This document shows positions 49,601 to 61,600 of a stretch of 64,000 nt of DNA, piece by piece. The stretch spans positions 75,871,718-75,935,717 of the forward strand of contig OY740765.1 of the NCBI GenBank assembly GCA_963513935.1. The letters are read 5' to 3'. The stretch comes from Aphrophora alni (taxonomy: Eukaryota; Arthropoda; Insecta; Hemiptera; Aphrophoridae). The notes under the pieces were generated by a model. The model saw only the letters and a program-made list of their open reading frames with translations. It had not been told where the DNA came from and did not search any database. The position numbers and the translations under genes are program-made. Each line of letters begins with the position of its first letter. Position 1 is the stretch's first letter.

Positions 49601-52600
49601 TTTATACCCTAGATTCCGCCAAGCCATATCATAGGCATTTTCAGGTCAAAAATCACTGCAATCAGTGGCCGACACAAGAAAACGGCATTTTGTATAGCAG
49701 ACCCTAAAGAAACAAGCTGACCGGTAGATGAACGACCCTGCCTAAAGCCACATTGTTCATTACAAAGCAGCCGGTTACTCTCAAGGTACCAAACAAGGCG
49801 CCGCCTGATCATTATCTCTACTAGCTTGGAGAGCACACTAGTTAGAGAAATGGGACGGTAACTTTCTGGCTGTTTTTTTTCTTTACCTCGTTTTAGAAGA
49901 GGTATTACTGTAGCCTCCAATCAAGTATAGGGAAAACTTTGCTCCTCGAATATACGATTGTATATTCTAAGGAGAGTCAGATTCCCCAAAGTTGGGAGGT
50001 GTTCGATCATAGAATAAATTATGCTGTCAGGGCCTGGAGCGGAATCCGGTCCCGACAACATAGCCTTTAATTCCTGTAAGGAAAATGGGGTATTTAATGG
50101 TAATTCTTCCGACAGACCTAGTATGAAAGGTATTGCTTCTTTAAAAAAAAATTGTAGAAACAAATCGCATCACTGTAAGCAGTAGTTGAAGAAAAGTTAG
50201 CAAATGGTGAGCCCAAAACATTAGCAATTTCATAGTTATCAGTAGTCAAAGCTCCATCCCCCTGCTTAAGTCCCAATAAGGGAGCAAAGGGAGGAGGACC
50301 ACAAACAGAACGTAATTCTTCCACATCATTGACGAGGGTGTGGTTCTTGATATTGTGCAAATGTACTGAGTCCATGATGCCATTCTACTCTGCCTAAAAC
50401 TCGGCACGCTTTGGCTCGTAGAATTTTATACCTTTCAAGGTTTTCACAAGTAGGTCTGTGATTAAACTTCCTTAGCGCTTATGACGTAAACAAAGAGCAT
50501 CACTACATTAGTTGTTCCATCACAGAACTGGTGGACATAGTGGCCTCATTGACATTTTCAGAACTTTGTTGTCCGATGCTGTAACGAATGCTTCCGTAAA
50601 AGACTGTACTGCTTCATTAATAGGAACGTTATTATTATAAATAGGTGATACAAATTCATTTGTGAAACTTTCCCATTTTTCTTTGCTCAAAATCCATTTG
50701 GGAAGATCATTATTACAGTGCGAGTTGTCAGAAAATGTAAGCTTCACAGGAGCATGATCACTACAGTGTCAGTTCGAACGGACCACTCAAATTTAATGGC
50801 AAGACTAGGGGTACAAAATGACAAGTCAACAGACAAGTCACAAACATCTTGGTGACCCATCATTGAGCAGAATCAAATCCAAATTGGATCGAACCCTGTC
50901 AATATGGATCCCTCTAGGGCTGCAGGTGTTTGATGCCCAAGTATAGTGGTGAACATTAACATCACCCACCAAAAGATATGGGGCAGGCAACTGTCTGATC
51001 AGGTCGATTAGTTCCATATCCACAAACCTGAAATTAGGTGGCAAGTATAAACAACAAATTGTCAAGGATTAAATAAAGCAATAAAGCTAAAATTTCAAAA
51101 TTATTTTAATAATATCTAATTAGTTGCCCAATGATGCCGCAAGACGAAACCATTGTAGCTCATTTATATTATTAAAATAATTTTGAAACTTTAGCTTTAT
51201 TTAATTCTTGAATATGGAGTTTCAACAAGAAATATCTGCTGTTACATTAAATATAACAAATTGTCATTTTATATAGTGTAGTGATTGTTATTGCTACTGC
51301 TTGCAATGAAGTCCTAAGGTTGACAGATGTAGTTGTGGACGAGTATTACAACTCCTCCTTTAGCTCTGTCTGCAGTGATAAAATCAGTATGAAAAACTGA
51401 AAACTCCCTCAAACTAAATAAGTGGGGTTGATGGAGATGAGTCTCTTGCAGGCAAATTATTAAAGGGCATGTATTACGTACAAGAACCTTACTATATTCA
51501 ATATGCCTTCTCACACCGTTAATGTTCCAATGTATCACGCTATCTAAGTTTAAATTTCTGGCCATATTTTATGATTAAGATATAAATAATAATAATAATA
51601 ATAGATTCCTTAACAAAAAGAGTTTGGATCTGTATTATTTTTTTCCTTCCTGGCTTGGAATAACATCAGATAGTTTAAATTTTTGAAATTTCAGGGTCAA
51701 GCTCCATAACAACATCAACAGCTGGAACGGTCAGGTGTTGAAGGCTTGGTAGATGTCTGAGGTGATTTTGGGAGGGGTTTGGAAGAACCCACCTGAGTTA
51801 TTTCTATTTTGTAAAGGCTTAGCGGTTACAACCAGTGGAGTACTGGCTTGGTCTCTATTATTTTTGTTTTGAACTTTAAAAAAGAATGTTGATTTTGTCA
51901 GAACAGACACTGATTGTGATTTTTGTTTAGCTAGCAGTACAGTTGTTGATGGTAATTTGGTTATCTTTAGTGGCAAATTTTGTTTTAGATGCGATAAGTT
52001 TAAAATATCAAGAAGGCCAATTTTAGAAGAAGATGGGATGTTAAATGATGTACAGCTTTAAGACTGCAATTAATTGTTTAATCTGGTCAGCAACCATACA
52101 AACCATCTCACCCAGTTCCTTACACTATGAATATGTATTCGAGACTGAGGCTGATGTCGCATTTGCATACGATTTTCCTATGGTAGGAGGTGGTTCTTTG
52201 TCTATACTTTCAAGGAAGAAAAGTTTTTCCTTAGCAACAATTCCTAAAATCGCCTTCTCGACAATATTTTGGGCATTTTGTTGAACATGCGGGATGATCA
52301 CCGACTCAATTTCCACACTTTGCCTCAATATTACACCCTTCACTTTTGTGGCCTATTACACCACACTGTCCACAAACTTCCTGTTTAGAGCAAGTGCTGC
52401 TAACATGTCCAAATCTTTGGCATTAGAAACAACGCCTTGGATTTTGAATGTATGGTCTAACAGTTAGACTGTAGAATCCAGCAAACACTCGCTCAGGAAT
52501 ATTTGGAGTAGTGAAAGTTAAGATGAGAGCCGGTTGGTTTTTTCTCACCATTTTCTCTATGGAAAAATTGATCCACATTGACAACATGCTGTTCAGTGAG

Positions 52601-55600
52601 CACTTTCTTTATTTCTTCGGTGCAATCAAGAGGTCACGGCAAGAAATAACAATTCTAGAAGAATTTAAACCATTGTGAGGTTCAACAGACATGTTCACTA
52701 GAACATGTGTTGTTTTGAAAGACAAAATTGTGTAACACTGTTATAGTAATACATGTCTTTCTACCTTTGTGAAGCAGTTTAGTTGTGAATTCGAGCATTT
52801 TTGTATTCATTTGTGTATGATAAATTATAAATAGTGAAAAGTATGTTTATACAATGAAAAACAGTTTACAAAGTTCTGAGCTAGACGAAATCTTATTAGA
52901 AAGTAATTCAGATAGTGAAACAATTCGAAAGTGTGCAGGTTATGATTCTGAGCCGGAGCCAATGGTCGAGACTTTGCTTGTTGACCCTGATCCTAACTTT
53001 GTTATCAGTAGCATTCTTATCAGTGACATACATTGATTCTGTCACGCTGGTCTTCGTAATTCTTTGGAAAACGACTGTGGACAGCCTAGTTGTAAAATTG
53101 CTTTTCAATTTTCAATTGGAAAGAGGAACCAACACTCCAAAAAATATTCCTCTAACAGTATGTATGTGCATTTTTATTTTATAACATAAATTAAATTATT
53201 TTCAGTTTTAAAATATTTATTTTTGATCTAAATTAAAAAAAAAAATTAAATGTATCAACAATCATTTTTATAAAATTATATTATTTTATTTCTATTAATT
53301 ACTTAATGACTTATTAATATTAAATTTTAATTTATTGATAATTATTATATATTTTTCGATTTGATAATAACAATCAAACGGAGTGAGAAAATGGTTCTGA
53401 TAATGTTGTTACTGCTCACTACGACAGTACCCGCTCACAAATTAATTTGTACCGCTGTGGTCTATAGCAAGTCAGTTATAGTGATTCGTAATGGGTTAAA
53501 AGCATTTTATTACCATTCAGAAACTGGCTTAAAGAAGAAATCATGTAGAGTCACCTTTGTTCACACTCGTAAAGAAACAACTGAAAAAATTAGTATTATT
53601 GTCTTGCAAGAGCTTCAACTTTTCTAAAAGATCAAACAGAAAATCAGTTTTATTGAATAGTCCTTGTCAATAAATCTGTTAATAACACAATGATCTTCAG
53701 TATATTTCATTTCTCAACCCAAATACTGTAAGGCGATTGGCAAGAGACAGTCAGTCATCGAGAGCTGCTATAGAAAAAGTGACTTCATCATACAGAGACC
53801 CTAAGTCATCACACAGTTAAACAAAAAAAAAATCTTGTTTTCTTTAGAGTTGTTTTATGAAAGTTGATTCTTGTCACTATTGTTTTGGAATATCATGCAG
53901 TTCTTTACTAATGTTTTTTGCTGCCATAGTTTGCCTAATATTTATACAGTGTGTCCAAATTGCTTTCCAAATTGGAGTGCTACAGTTGCTTTGGACTGAA
54001 TGCAAGCTTGAAGTCATTCTTAGCACTGTAACACTCTATCTGTGCAAATTCCAATACATTTATCCCAGTCAATACCTTTTTGAGTCATAACAGTATCTCT
54101 AAACCTCAAACAAATCCTCGCCTGATATTCCATCTTTAATTTCTTATATTTAGAAACATCACTACTTTATATTAAAATTGACATCATAATATAAAATAAT
54201 AATCAAGGATAAAACCATAATCAAACCACAAAAATAAAAAAAAGCTAATACATTGATCTCGGGTTACAAAAATGGAGGTTTAAAAATTGCCAAGATATGA
54301 CAGATGCTGTTAGCACTTCTATAATAAAAATGGTTAATACCACTGACCAGTGTCTCAGACTAGTTTTAGTAGTGGGTGCCACAATGCTGAAAACCACTGG
54401 GTTAGACAGTTCAATGACAATTATGAGGATGAGCATGGAACGGGCGATTGTCTTTGTTCAACGATGATTTGATGCGAGTAGTCGACTTTCAAATTTGTGA
54501 GAGCACATAATTCACAATTTTTCCTTGTATTTCTCTAAAAATTTCCAGGACTCTTCTCAATGAAATAGTGACAAATGTTTTATACTTTCAGAAGTTATCT
54601 CACACTAGGTACCTAAGATGCTCTCCGAGGTGCACAACACCAAGGGATCTAGCAATGCTTTATCATTAGTATGCACTACAATGTGGAAAGGGGTGACTTC
54701 TTGAGCCACATTATCATTGGTGATAAGACATGGGCATCTCACAGTCTAGACCCTAGAATGGAGGCACACATCATCACAAAAAAAAACACAAATTAAAGAT
54801 GATATGTTATTGGTGACAAGATATGAACATCTCACATAACTATGAGTATCTCACAGTCTGAACCATAAAGTAAGGCACATATTATCACCAAGCAAACCCA
54901 AATTAAAGATGACAAATGTCAACATGTGAGATGATATCCACTGTTTTTCCGAAAAAAAAGAAAAGTATTTTGATGATTGAATTTTGCCTCCAGGCAGAAC
55001 AATAAATGGTGGTCCTAATGTGAGCTCTTAAAAAAACTGAGTCACACGATCCAAACAAAAGATAGCATGCTTAGCCTTGTAAGATATGCACCTTCTGAAT
55101 GTGTATTATTTGAATATTTGAATGTGGCGCCATTACACAAGATATAGGTTTTTGGAATAAAAATAAAAATATAAAATTTTATAAATTTGTTTAAAAGATT
55201 GTTAGAGTGGACGCATAAAAGATTAAATAATAAATTCAAAATTAATAATTTAGGTAAAATTAGAGGGAATAAACAATAGTAATGACTTTAAATAAAAATA
55301 ATGTAGACTGAAAAACAAGAAACACCGAAAGAGACAGAAGTATACAGGAGGCTATGTTGTGTGACATCTGACTGGAAAAAGAGTAGAAGGAACAGAGGAA
55401 CAGTAAAAGAAAAATGGCGATGTAGTCATGTTACTGGCCGAGTCGCCTGAATTCAGACAAGTACGTGCAATCTGGAAAATGAGAGACATGAGAGTGTGTT
55501 GTAACTGAACAACAAGGTTTTGAGTGTGTTTGGATCTAGAATAATAAAAAGTTTTCGTCGATTCGTTAAGACATAGGAGTGTTAGTGGTGTGCACACGTG

Positions 55601-58600
55601 CTCTGCAGTTTCAAAATCATTATGCGAACGGTGTTCAAGTGAAATAATAGAGGCTACAATTGTATTAAACTGTGCTACGTACAGATAAGTACAAGAAAAT
55701 TAAAATATGTGAACAATTGGGTTTTATAAATTTAAAATATTTAAAATGTTTAGTATGATAGGTTTTTGAAAGAGAATTTTTTATATGGCGTCCATTCTAG
55801 TTTAGGAAGTATTATTAAAATTGTATAAGGTTTCTGTTTTGAATAATAAATTTGTTGTTTTAATTGATTTGTTTAGGCTTAAGTTATGTTGAAATTAAGT
55901 TTGTTTAAATTACTAAATGAGCAAGTTATAAATATGATGATGAAATAAATTCACCATAGGTTTTATTGCCATGTCATTCTGAGTTATTATTTGAGTCCAT
56001 AGTTCTACCTAAACAGTACCACTTCAGCTTGAAGAACCACGCACGAGATTTATTCATGTAGATTCAAGGTTTTATAATGAAAGATGTGTAAGATGTTCAA
56101 AGATATGATATTGGTTTGACCATGCGGTCATAACTGCAATATCATTGTATGCACGAGTATACAGTAGTAGGTGAACATACCCTAAAGGTAAGTGCATTGC
56201 AATAGGTTTGCACACTATTTGTGTATTATTAAGAAAGAAATTTTTTTTTATTTTTGAGCAAAATTTCGACATAGCCTAAAAAGTTTTTTTTTAAAGTTTC
56301 AAACTAAATTCAAATATATATTTTTTGTATCCAAAAGGTTACAGTCTGTTATGTTGCTTCATGACAAACCCTATAGCCTAAATTCGCACTAAGTGACTTA
56401 ATCTGTTAGCAATTTGACAACGATGACAAGAGAGACAATAATTAGCTGCTTTCATGGGCAGATTCGTTCGATGATGAGGGAATTCAGAAATTGGCACATG
56501 TTACAATTCCTTAAACTATTAGGAAACTACGAGGAAAAGTAATATAGCCTGTATTGTAAATCTAAAGTTTTTTTGAAAATAAATTAAGTTATTCTTTAAT
56601 CACCCAAATGTACTTACTTTCTGAATACACCTTAACAATATTAATTCATTTCTTTTAACACATTCACTGCTAAGAGAAATTAGTCAACCTTAATGAAATG
56701 CTGACAATATTTTTTAGAATAAAGCTTACCTTTATATAATGAAGTGCTGCGAATGGGTAGCTAAAGTTGTCCAAGGCCGAAAATGACGTTATACAGGGCG
56801 TAAAAATATTGGGTTGGGATCCCGACCATGCGCACTGCACGAGCACCCACACATTGCACAATATGTTTTTATAGTGTTTGTATTTATAGAAACAACAGTT
56901 TTTTTTATTGTAATGTTTAGTTTTGCACACTACTATATACTATTTATACTATTATATACAATATTTACATCCCAACCAACCTGACTAACTTTTTTTTTTC
57001 CTAAAAGTCACAATGAAACTTGTCAAAGCAAGCCAGTGGGCATAGGCCAGGTTCTCCAGGGCATTGTGCACACATATAAACTGTTCTTTTTGTTTTCCCC
57101 TCTTTGTAACACACTCGGCATCTTTTGAGGAGGGTGTTTTACATTTCCGGCTGGGTTTGGGATTTTAGAAACTACGTGAAGGTCATTTTTGGGGCGCTTA
57201 GGAAGCGGTACTGTAGAGAACGGCAACATTTGGTCTATGACAGACAAGCGAAAGTCGTAGAGTGACATGGGATTGTCATGATTAGCAAAATTGTACAGCC
57301 TGTGTGCATTTATCATGATCATCTGCATAATATGTACAAACATTTTTTTGTACCATCTGAGAGACTTATGTTCACTCGGATAATATGACATCATTTGGTC
57401 ATTTCTATTGACCTCCTTCATATTCGCATTGTAGTATACAATAGGTAGAGGTTTTTGCCGTGGTTTCCCATGTCGGTTGTATGATGTAACCATACTGTTC
57501 TCAAACTCTGTGGAGATGTATGTTAAGGCACATTTATCCTTCCACTTTGCTACCATCACCCCTCAGCAAATCGTTGAACAATCTCGCCTTTCTTCAACTT
57601 TGTTGTTTTGATTTCTGGGGGGAAATGCCTCCTACCTTTCCACAGAGTTCCTGTACAATACGTGTCTTTCTTTAGGAGGTAGGTGGCGAGGGGAAAACTA
57701 TTATAGAAGTTATCCATGTAGAGTGAGTGTCCCACATTTAAACTTCCTAGCATGAGGTGCTTGACTACTTTCATAGCATGACCTTTCCCTCCAATCTCTC
57801 CTCCAGCAACTGAATATATGGTAAATTGTATAATTACACCACTCGGATCACTGAGCGAATAAAGTTTCATGCCATACTTATGGCGCTTTCCTTTCACATA
57901 TTGTCGGAAAAGCAGACGGCCTCTCCACAACACCATTCCTTCATCCAAAAACAGCTCTTTAGGTGGATAGTACACACATCTCATCTTATTATTAAAATAA
58001 TTTATAAGCATCCTAACCTTTTCTAAGCGATCATCTGTTGTTTTGTCATTGCGAGAAAAGTGAAGAGATCTCATAATCAACAAAAAATGATCACGAGCCA
58101 TTTTGTCCCTTACAAATTTAAAATCAAACATTGGGTTCGTTTTCCAATAGTCTTGGATCCTACTAAGACGAACAGTTCCCATGTGCATTATTAATCCAAT
58201 AAATGTTTTCAATTCAGGAACAGTAAGGTCTTTCCAGCGGTTTATACGGGATGCTGAAGTGAGTGAGGGTTTGAAGTACACTTCTATGGCATACCGATTA
58301 GTTTGTTGTACTATTTCATTGAGAAAAATGTCATCTAATAATAAATTAAACCAATCAATAGGTTTATTGTTACCTGGAATAGGTTGTAACAACTCATTTA
58401 CTTTCGTAAACGGGATGTGCCGTAACCCTACAGTGCGGGGTAACCAGGTCAGGTCATACTCCAAGTCCTCCTCTGAGTCAGTTTCCTCCTCCTGTGATCC
58501 AGTTATTTCTGCATCACTCTGATCTGACACTTCACTTTCACTTTCTGGTTCAAAACTCACATTTCCTGATAGCCATTTCCTGATCATACGTAACAATAAA

Positions 58601-61600
58601 ACACACTAATATACACTCATACAACTCACTCACTAACGCGAAACTAGCATAAGAAGTATACACCGCAAAATATAGATGAATACGCCACCACGTGGAAACT
58701 ACGGCGGAGGAAAGTAGTTCCTAACCTTTTAACCACGCTAACAACATATGAACATTCCCGGTGTAGTGCTACGGTCATACTGCCATCTGTTTTTAGAGAT
58801 GGTATTGTGGTCAGGATCCCGACCATGCGTGTGTAAGTAGAAACCGCCATGGTCGGGATCCCGACCACCCGCAGCAAATGTGTTAATAATCAGGTTTCTA
58901 ATAACACAAGTTTCCCTTTTTTGAGAGATTTAATATCCAAGGTTGGATTAGGTGGTCACAGGGTGGTTCTCAAATCAACAATACTTGTATGGATTGCCTG
59001 CGGGCACTCTGCAGGCAGGTCTCTCAATTTCCTTGGTGTCAGCTTGTGTGTGTCACCAGGCTCTTGTTGAAAGTGTTATTACAGTTGAGTCGTCTCTAGA
59101 TGTATTGGTGATGGCTCCCTGAGGAGAAGTTGATCATTCTTGAACAGTATAGTGGAGGTCTCCCGGAGGAGAAGTGATTTTCGGTGAGTTTTGGTCGGTA
59201 CTTATATAATTTACAGCTTTGTTGTCCGTGTAAGAACAGCGAGCTGGCCATTGTATCCGAGCTACGATGATGTGAACCAACTAATGTACGAGGTTAGCTG
59301 GTGATTGGTTCGGAGTGTTGACAGAGTGCCATTGTACTGTGATTGCGGTTTTTAGAGATTTTGTCACCTAACATGAATTTGCTCGGCCAATCAGAAGCAA
59401 GTTTCATTTATGATTTTTTTGTACTCCTTCTAGGACGTCCCCTCTTGGTCCTACACTGTCACTCATTGTGTGCAAAAATAGTACTTTAGATTTATAGTGT
59501 AAGTCCGAGTTTTCAGATTTCCAGTGTCATTTTAAACAAAAAATATTAAACCAGTGTGGGACTTCTTGTACACCCAGTATATATACATATAAAAAAAAAA
59601 TACCATAAACATTGTAAATAATATTTAATTAATTGGTAAGGTTTGTGTATTTTGTGGCAAACGAGTTCACGGAACAATTGCGTAGTTGTGAAGCACAAAT
59701 TTACATCATTATTTGTCTAATTTCCACAAGTCCATATTTCTGTCTAACAAATCTACAGTAACACTGTTCTATACGACTATTCATCTTTCGATCTGCACTT
59801 TCCAAATCTTTTTAACTGATATAGTTTTTAATCTATAAAAATTAAACAAAATCAAAAATTTTAACACATTTTTACACTGTAATTTTTTTTTTTTCAATTC
59901 AACTTTAAGCCTAGTAAATATTATTGCATCGAAATGTGTACTATATCACTGTAAAAATAATGTCTCAAACTTTTATATCATGACACCAAAATTTTATACA
60001 GCTGAAGGTAAAAATTGAAGAATTCAATGAATTTAGAATGTTTTGCTGTTAGTGAACTTCATGGTTCTTCGCAATATAAGAAAATGTGATCTCATAAATT
60101 TTTGTAAATTCAAATTCAAATACAGTACAACCTCGTTAAGTTGGCCCCCTTTAAGTCGGATCTCCAGGTAACCCGGACCGGTTTGCAATAAATAAACATA
60201 AATATAAAATATGCATTTTGGTAGCGCTATTGCTTTATACGAGCGCATAATCGTAGCGTATTGCACGGTGATCGTGTTTCCGCCGAGTTCACGCAACCGA
60301 GTTTGTTTGCCGTGACTGTACATCTGATGCCTAACTGTAGCACTGCATGCCTGCGTGGTTAGTCATTGTCACCCAGGTGATTGGCACGCTTTGTCGTATT
60401 TTGAGCATCAGAACAAGACTACACCGGCCGAGCTTCTCATGTTGAAATGGATGAACGACCGTGCGACATGTAAACGTTACTCGAAGCTGATGCAACAGAA
60501 ACTTACAAGCTTATTCTCCAAAAAGTAGACATACCTGTACAGTCCACAGATGTGTTTGTTTTATTGTGATGAGTAAATATTTTTAAGTGTTTTTCTCCGT
60601 AATAAAGGAAATTATTGTAAGTACATGATGTATATTTTCATTTTTTTGTGTTTTCTGCTCTTTCTCCGGCTAACACGGATTTATGTCGGATCGGCCACGG
60701 TCCCGGCTGGTCCGACTTAACGAGGTAAGTATTTTTAGTATTTTAGTATTAAATACTTTATAGAATTTTTTTTCTCTTTCAAACTATGTATTCCAAATTA
60801 TCATAGCTGTCATAGTTTTTTAGATATATTACATTCTATGAAGTAAAAAACAAACTGAAGCACTCATTTTCTTTTAAGTGCGGTTACAAAATGTGAAATA
60901 TCGATTACTTACGATATTTTATAACCGTTCTGCACACCAATAGAAAGATGAAATTTAGATCTTTCAGTTAATACAACCCATTATGCCATAGGCCTAATAT
61001 TAGATATGCATTTTGAACTTGATTTTCTTCCCTCCAATAATGTCATTACCCCAAAATCTAATTACGCACCCCACTTAATGGACAATGATCACCAAGTTCA
61101 CTTGATCACTCAAACTTCAACAAATTACAAACCTTTGCACTTGTGCAATAAGGACAAATACATGGACGCCATCGAAGAATATGAAATATATAAAGTATCA
61201 AAAAAGAATGGTAAAGATCTATTACATGACAAACTCAACTTCCAATCAAATTCTTTATACGACATTGTCATGAAAATCTAAGATAACATCGATAACAAAC
61301 TGAGATTCACAACCCGGACTTCAGTAGTTTCTTGAATCCCGTGGTGCACACCCATCACGGTTTTATCATTTTTATGTGAACATTTTTTGATGTTTGTGTT
61401 TTTAATGTTTTAACAACCTCTTATGAGCAAGATTTGAAGATGAAACATATGTTTCGAAATGCGTAACATATATAGTTACAAGTAAGCCACAAGACGGAGT
61501 AAGTACAATAATATATTATAATATTCTTATTAACTTGAATAGAGATTAAGAATATAAATTTTCCCACTTAATCATTTTTTAATATTAGATATTTACTGTA

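Larger units (their letters stand above)
47430..52700 (-). mobile_element. I/Jockey-like LINE, nearly full length, decayed, with (TAA)n tail
   Basis: On - in order: gag-like ORF1 with zinc knuckles (about 52600-51731), endonuclease (51565-50838, split by a Penelope tail), RT (about 50163-49131), RNase H (about 48494-48225) and a CCHC-like C-terminus (to 47961). The 3' end is followed by a (TAA)n run (TTATTATTATTATT on + at about 47437-47455) rather than poly(A). RNase H plus a TAA tail agree with the I group; ORF1 is of Jockey/I type. Many frame changes make it inactive. It lies in ZFAND1 intron 2, sense to the gene. Confidence 0.8.
56659..58882 (-). mobile_element. piggyBac transposon, complete ends, two frameshifts
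   Basis: TTAA at 56655-56658 and 58883-58886 flanks ends CACATTCACTGC and GCAGCAAATGTG, a 12-bp terminal repeat with two mismatches. Inside the ends lie copies of a 16-bp palindrome GGTCGGGATCCCGACC (exact at 58851-58866; one change each at 58809-58824 and 56812-56827). Length 2.2 kb with one minus-strand transposase gene. Confidence 0.93.
59590..61020 (-). mobile_element. TTAA-family element, copy 4 (inverted), split by a Tigger derivative
   Basis: 59590-59880 is the reverse complement of about 27860-28080 (landmarks GGCAAACGAGT, TCCATATTTCTGTCTAACAA). 60840-61020 is the reverse complement of about 27305-27470 (GAAAGATCTAAATTTCATCTTTC). A Tigger derivative sits between. The right side is cut by a Penelope fragment and neither TTAA end is visible. 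Confidence 0.6.

Noticed and set aside
53361..53627. 88-codon plus frame with a hydrophobic start that looks like a signal peptide
   Set aside because: No homology; lies in an intron of ZFAND1 next to other decayed repeats; probably chance.
54245..54436. 63-codon minus frame
   Set aside because: No homology; flanks a mariner relic on the other strand.
57826..58522. Plus-strand frames of 66 and 113 codons
   Set aside because: Antisense shadows of the piggyBac transposase.
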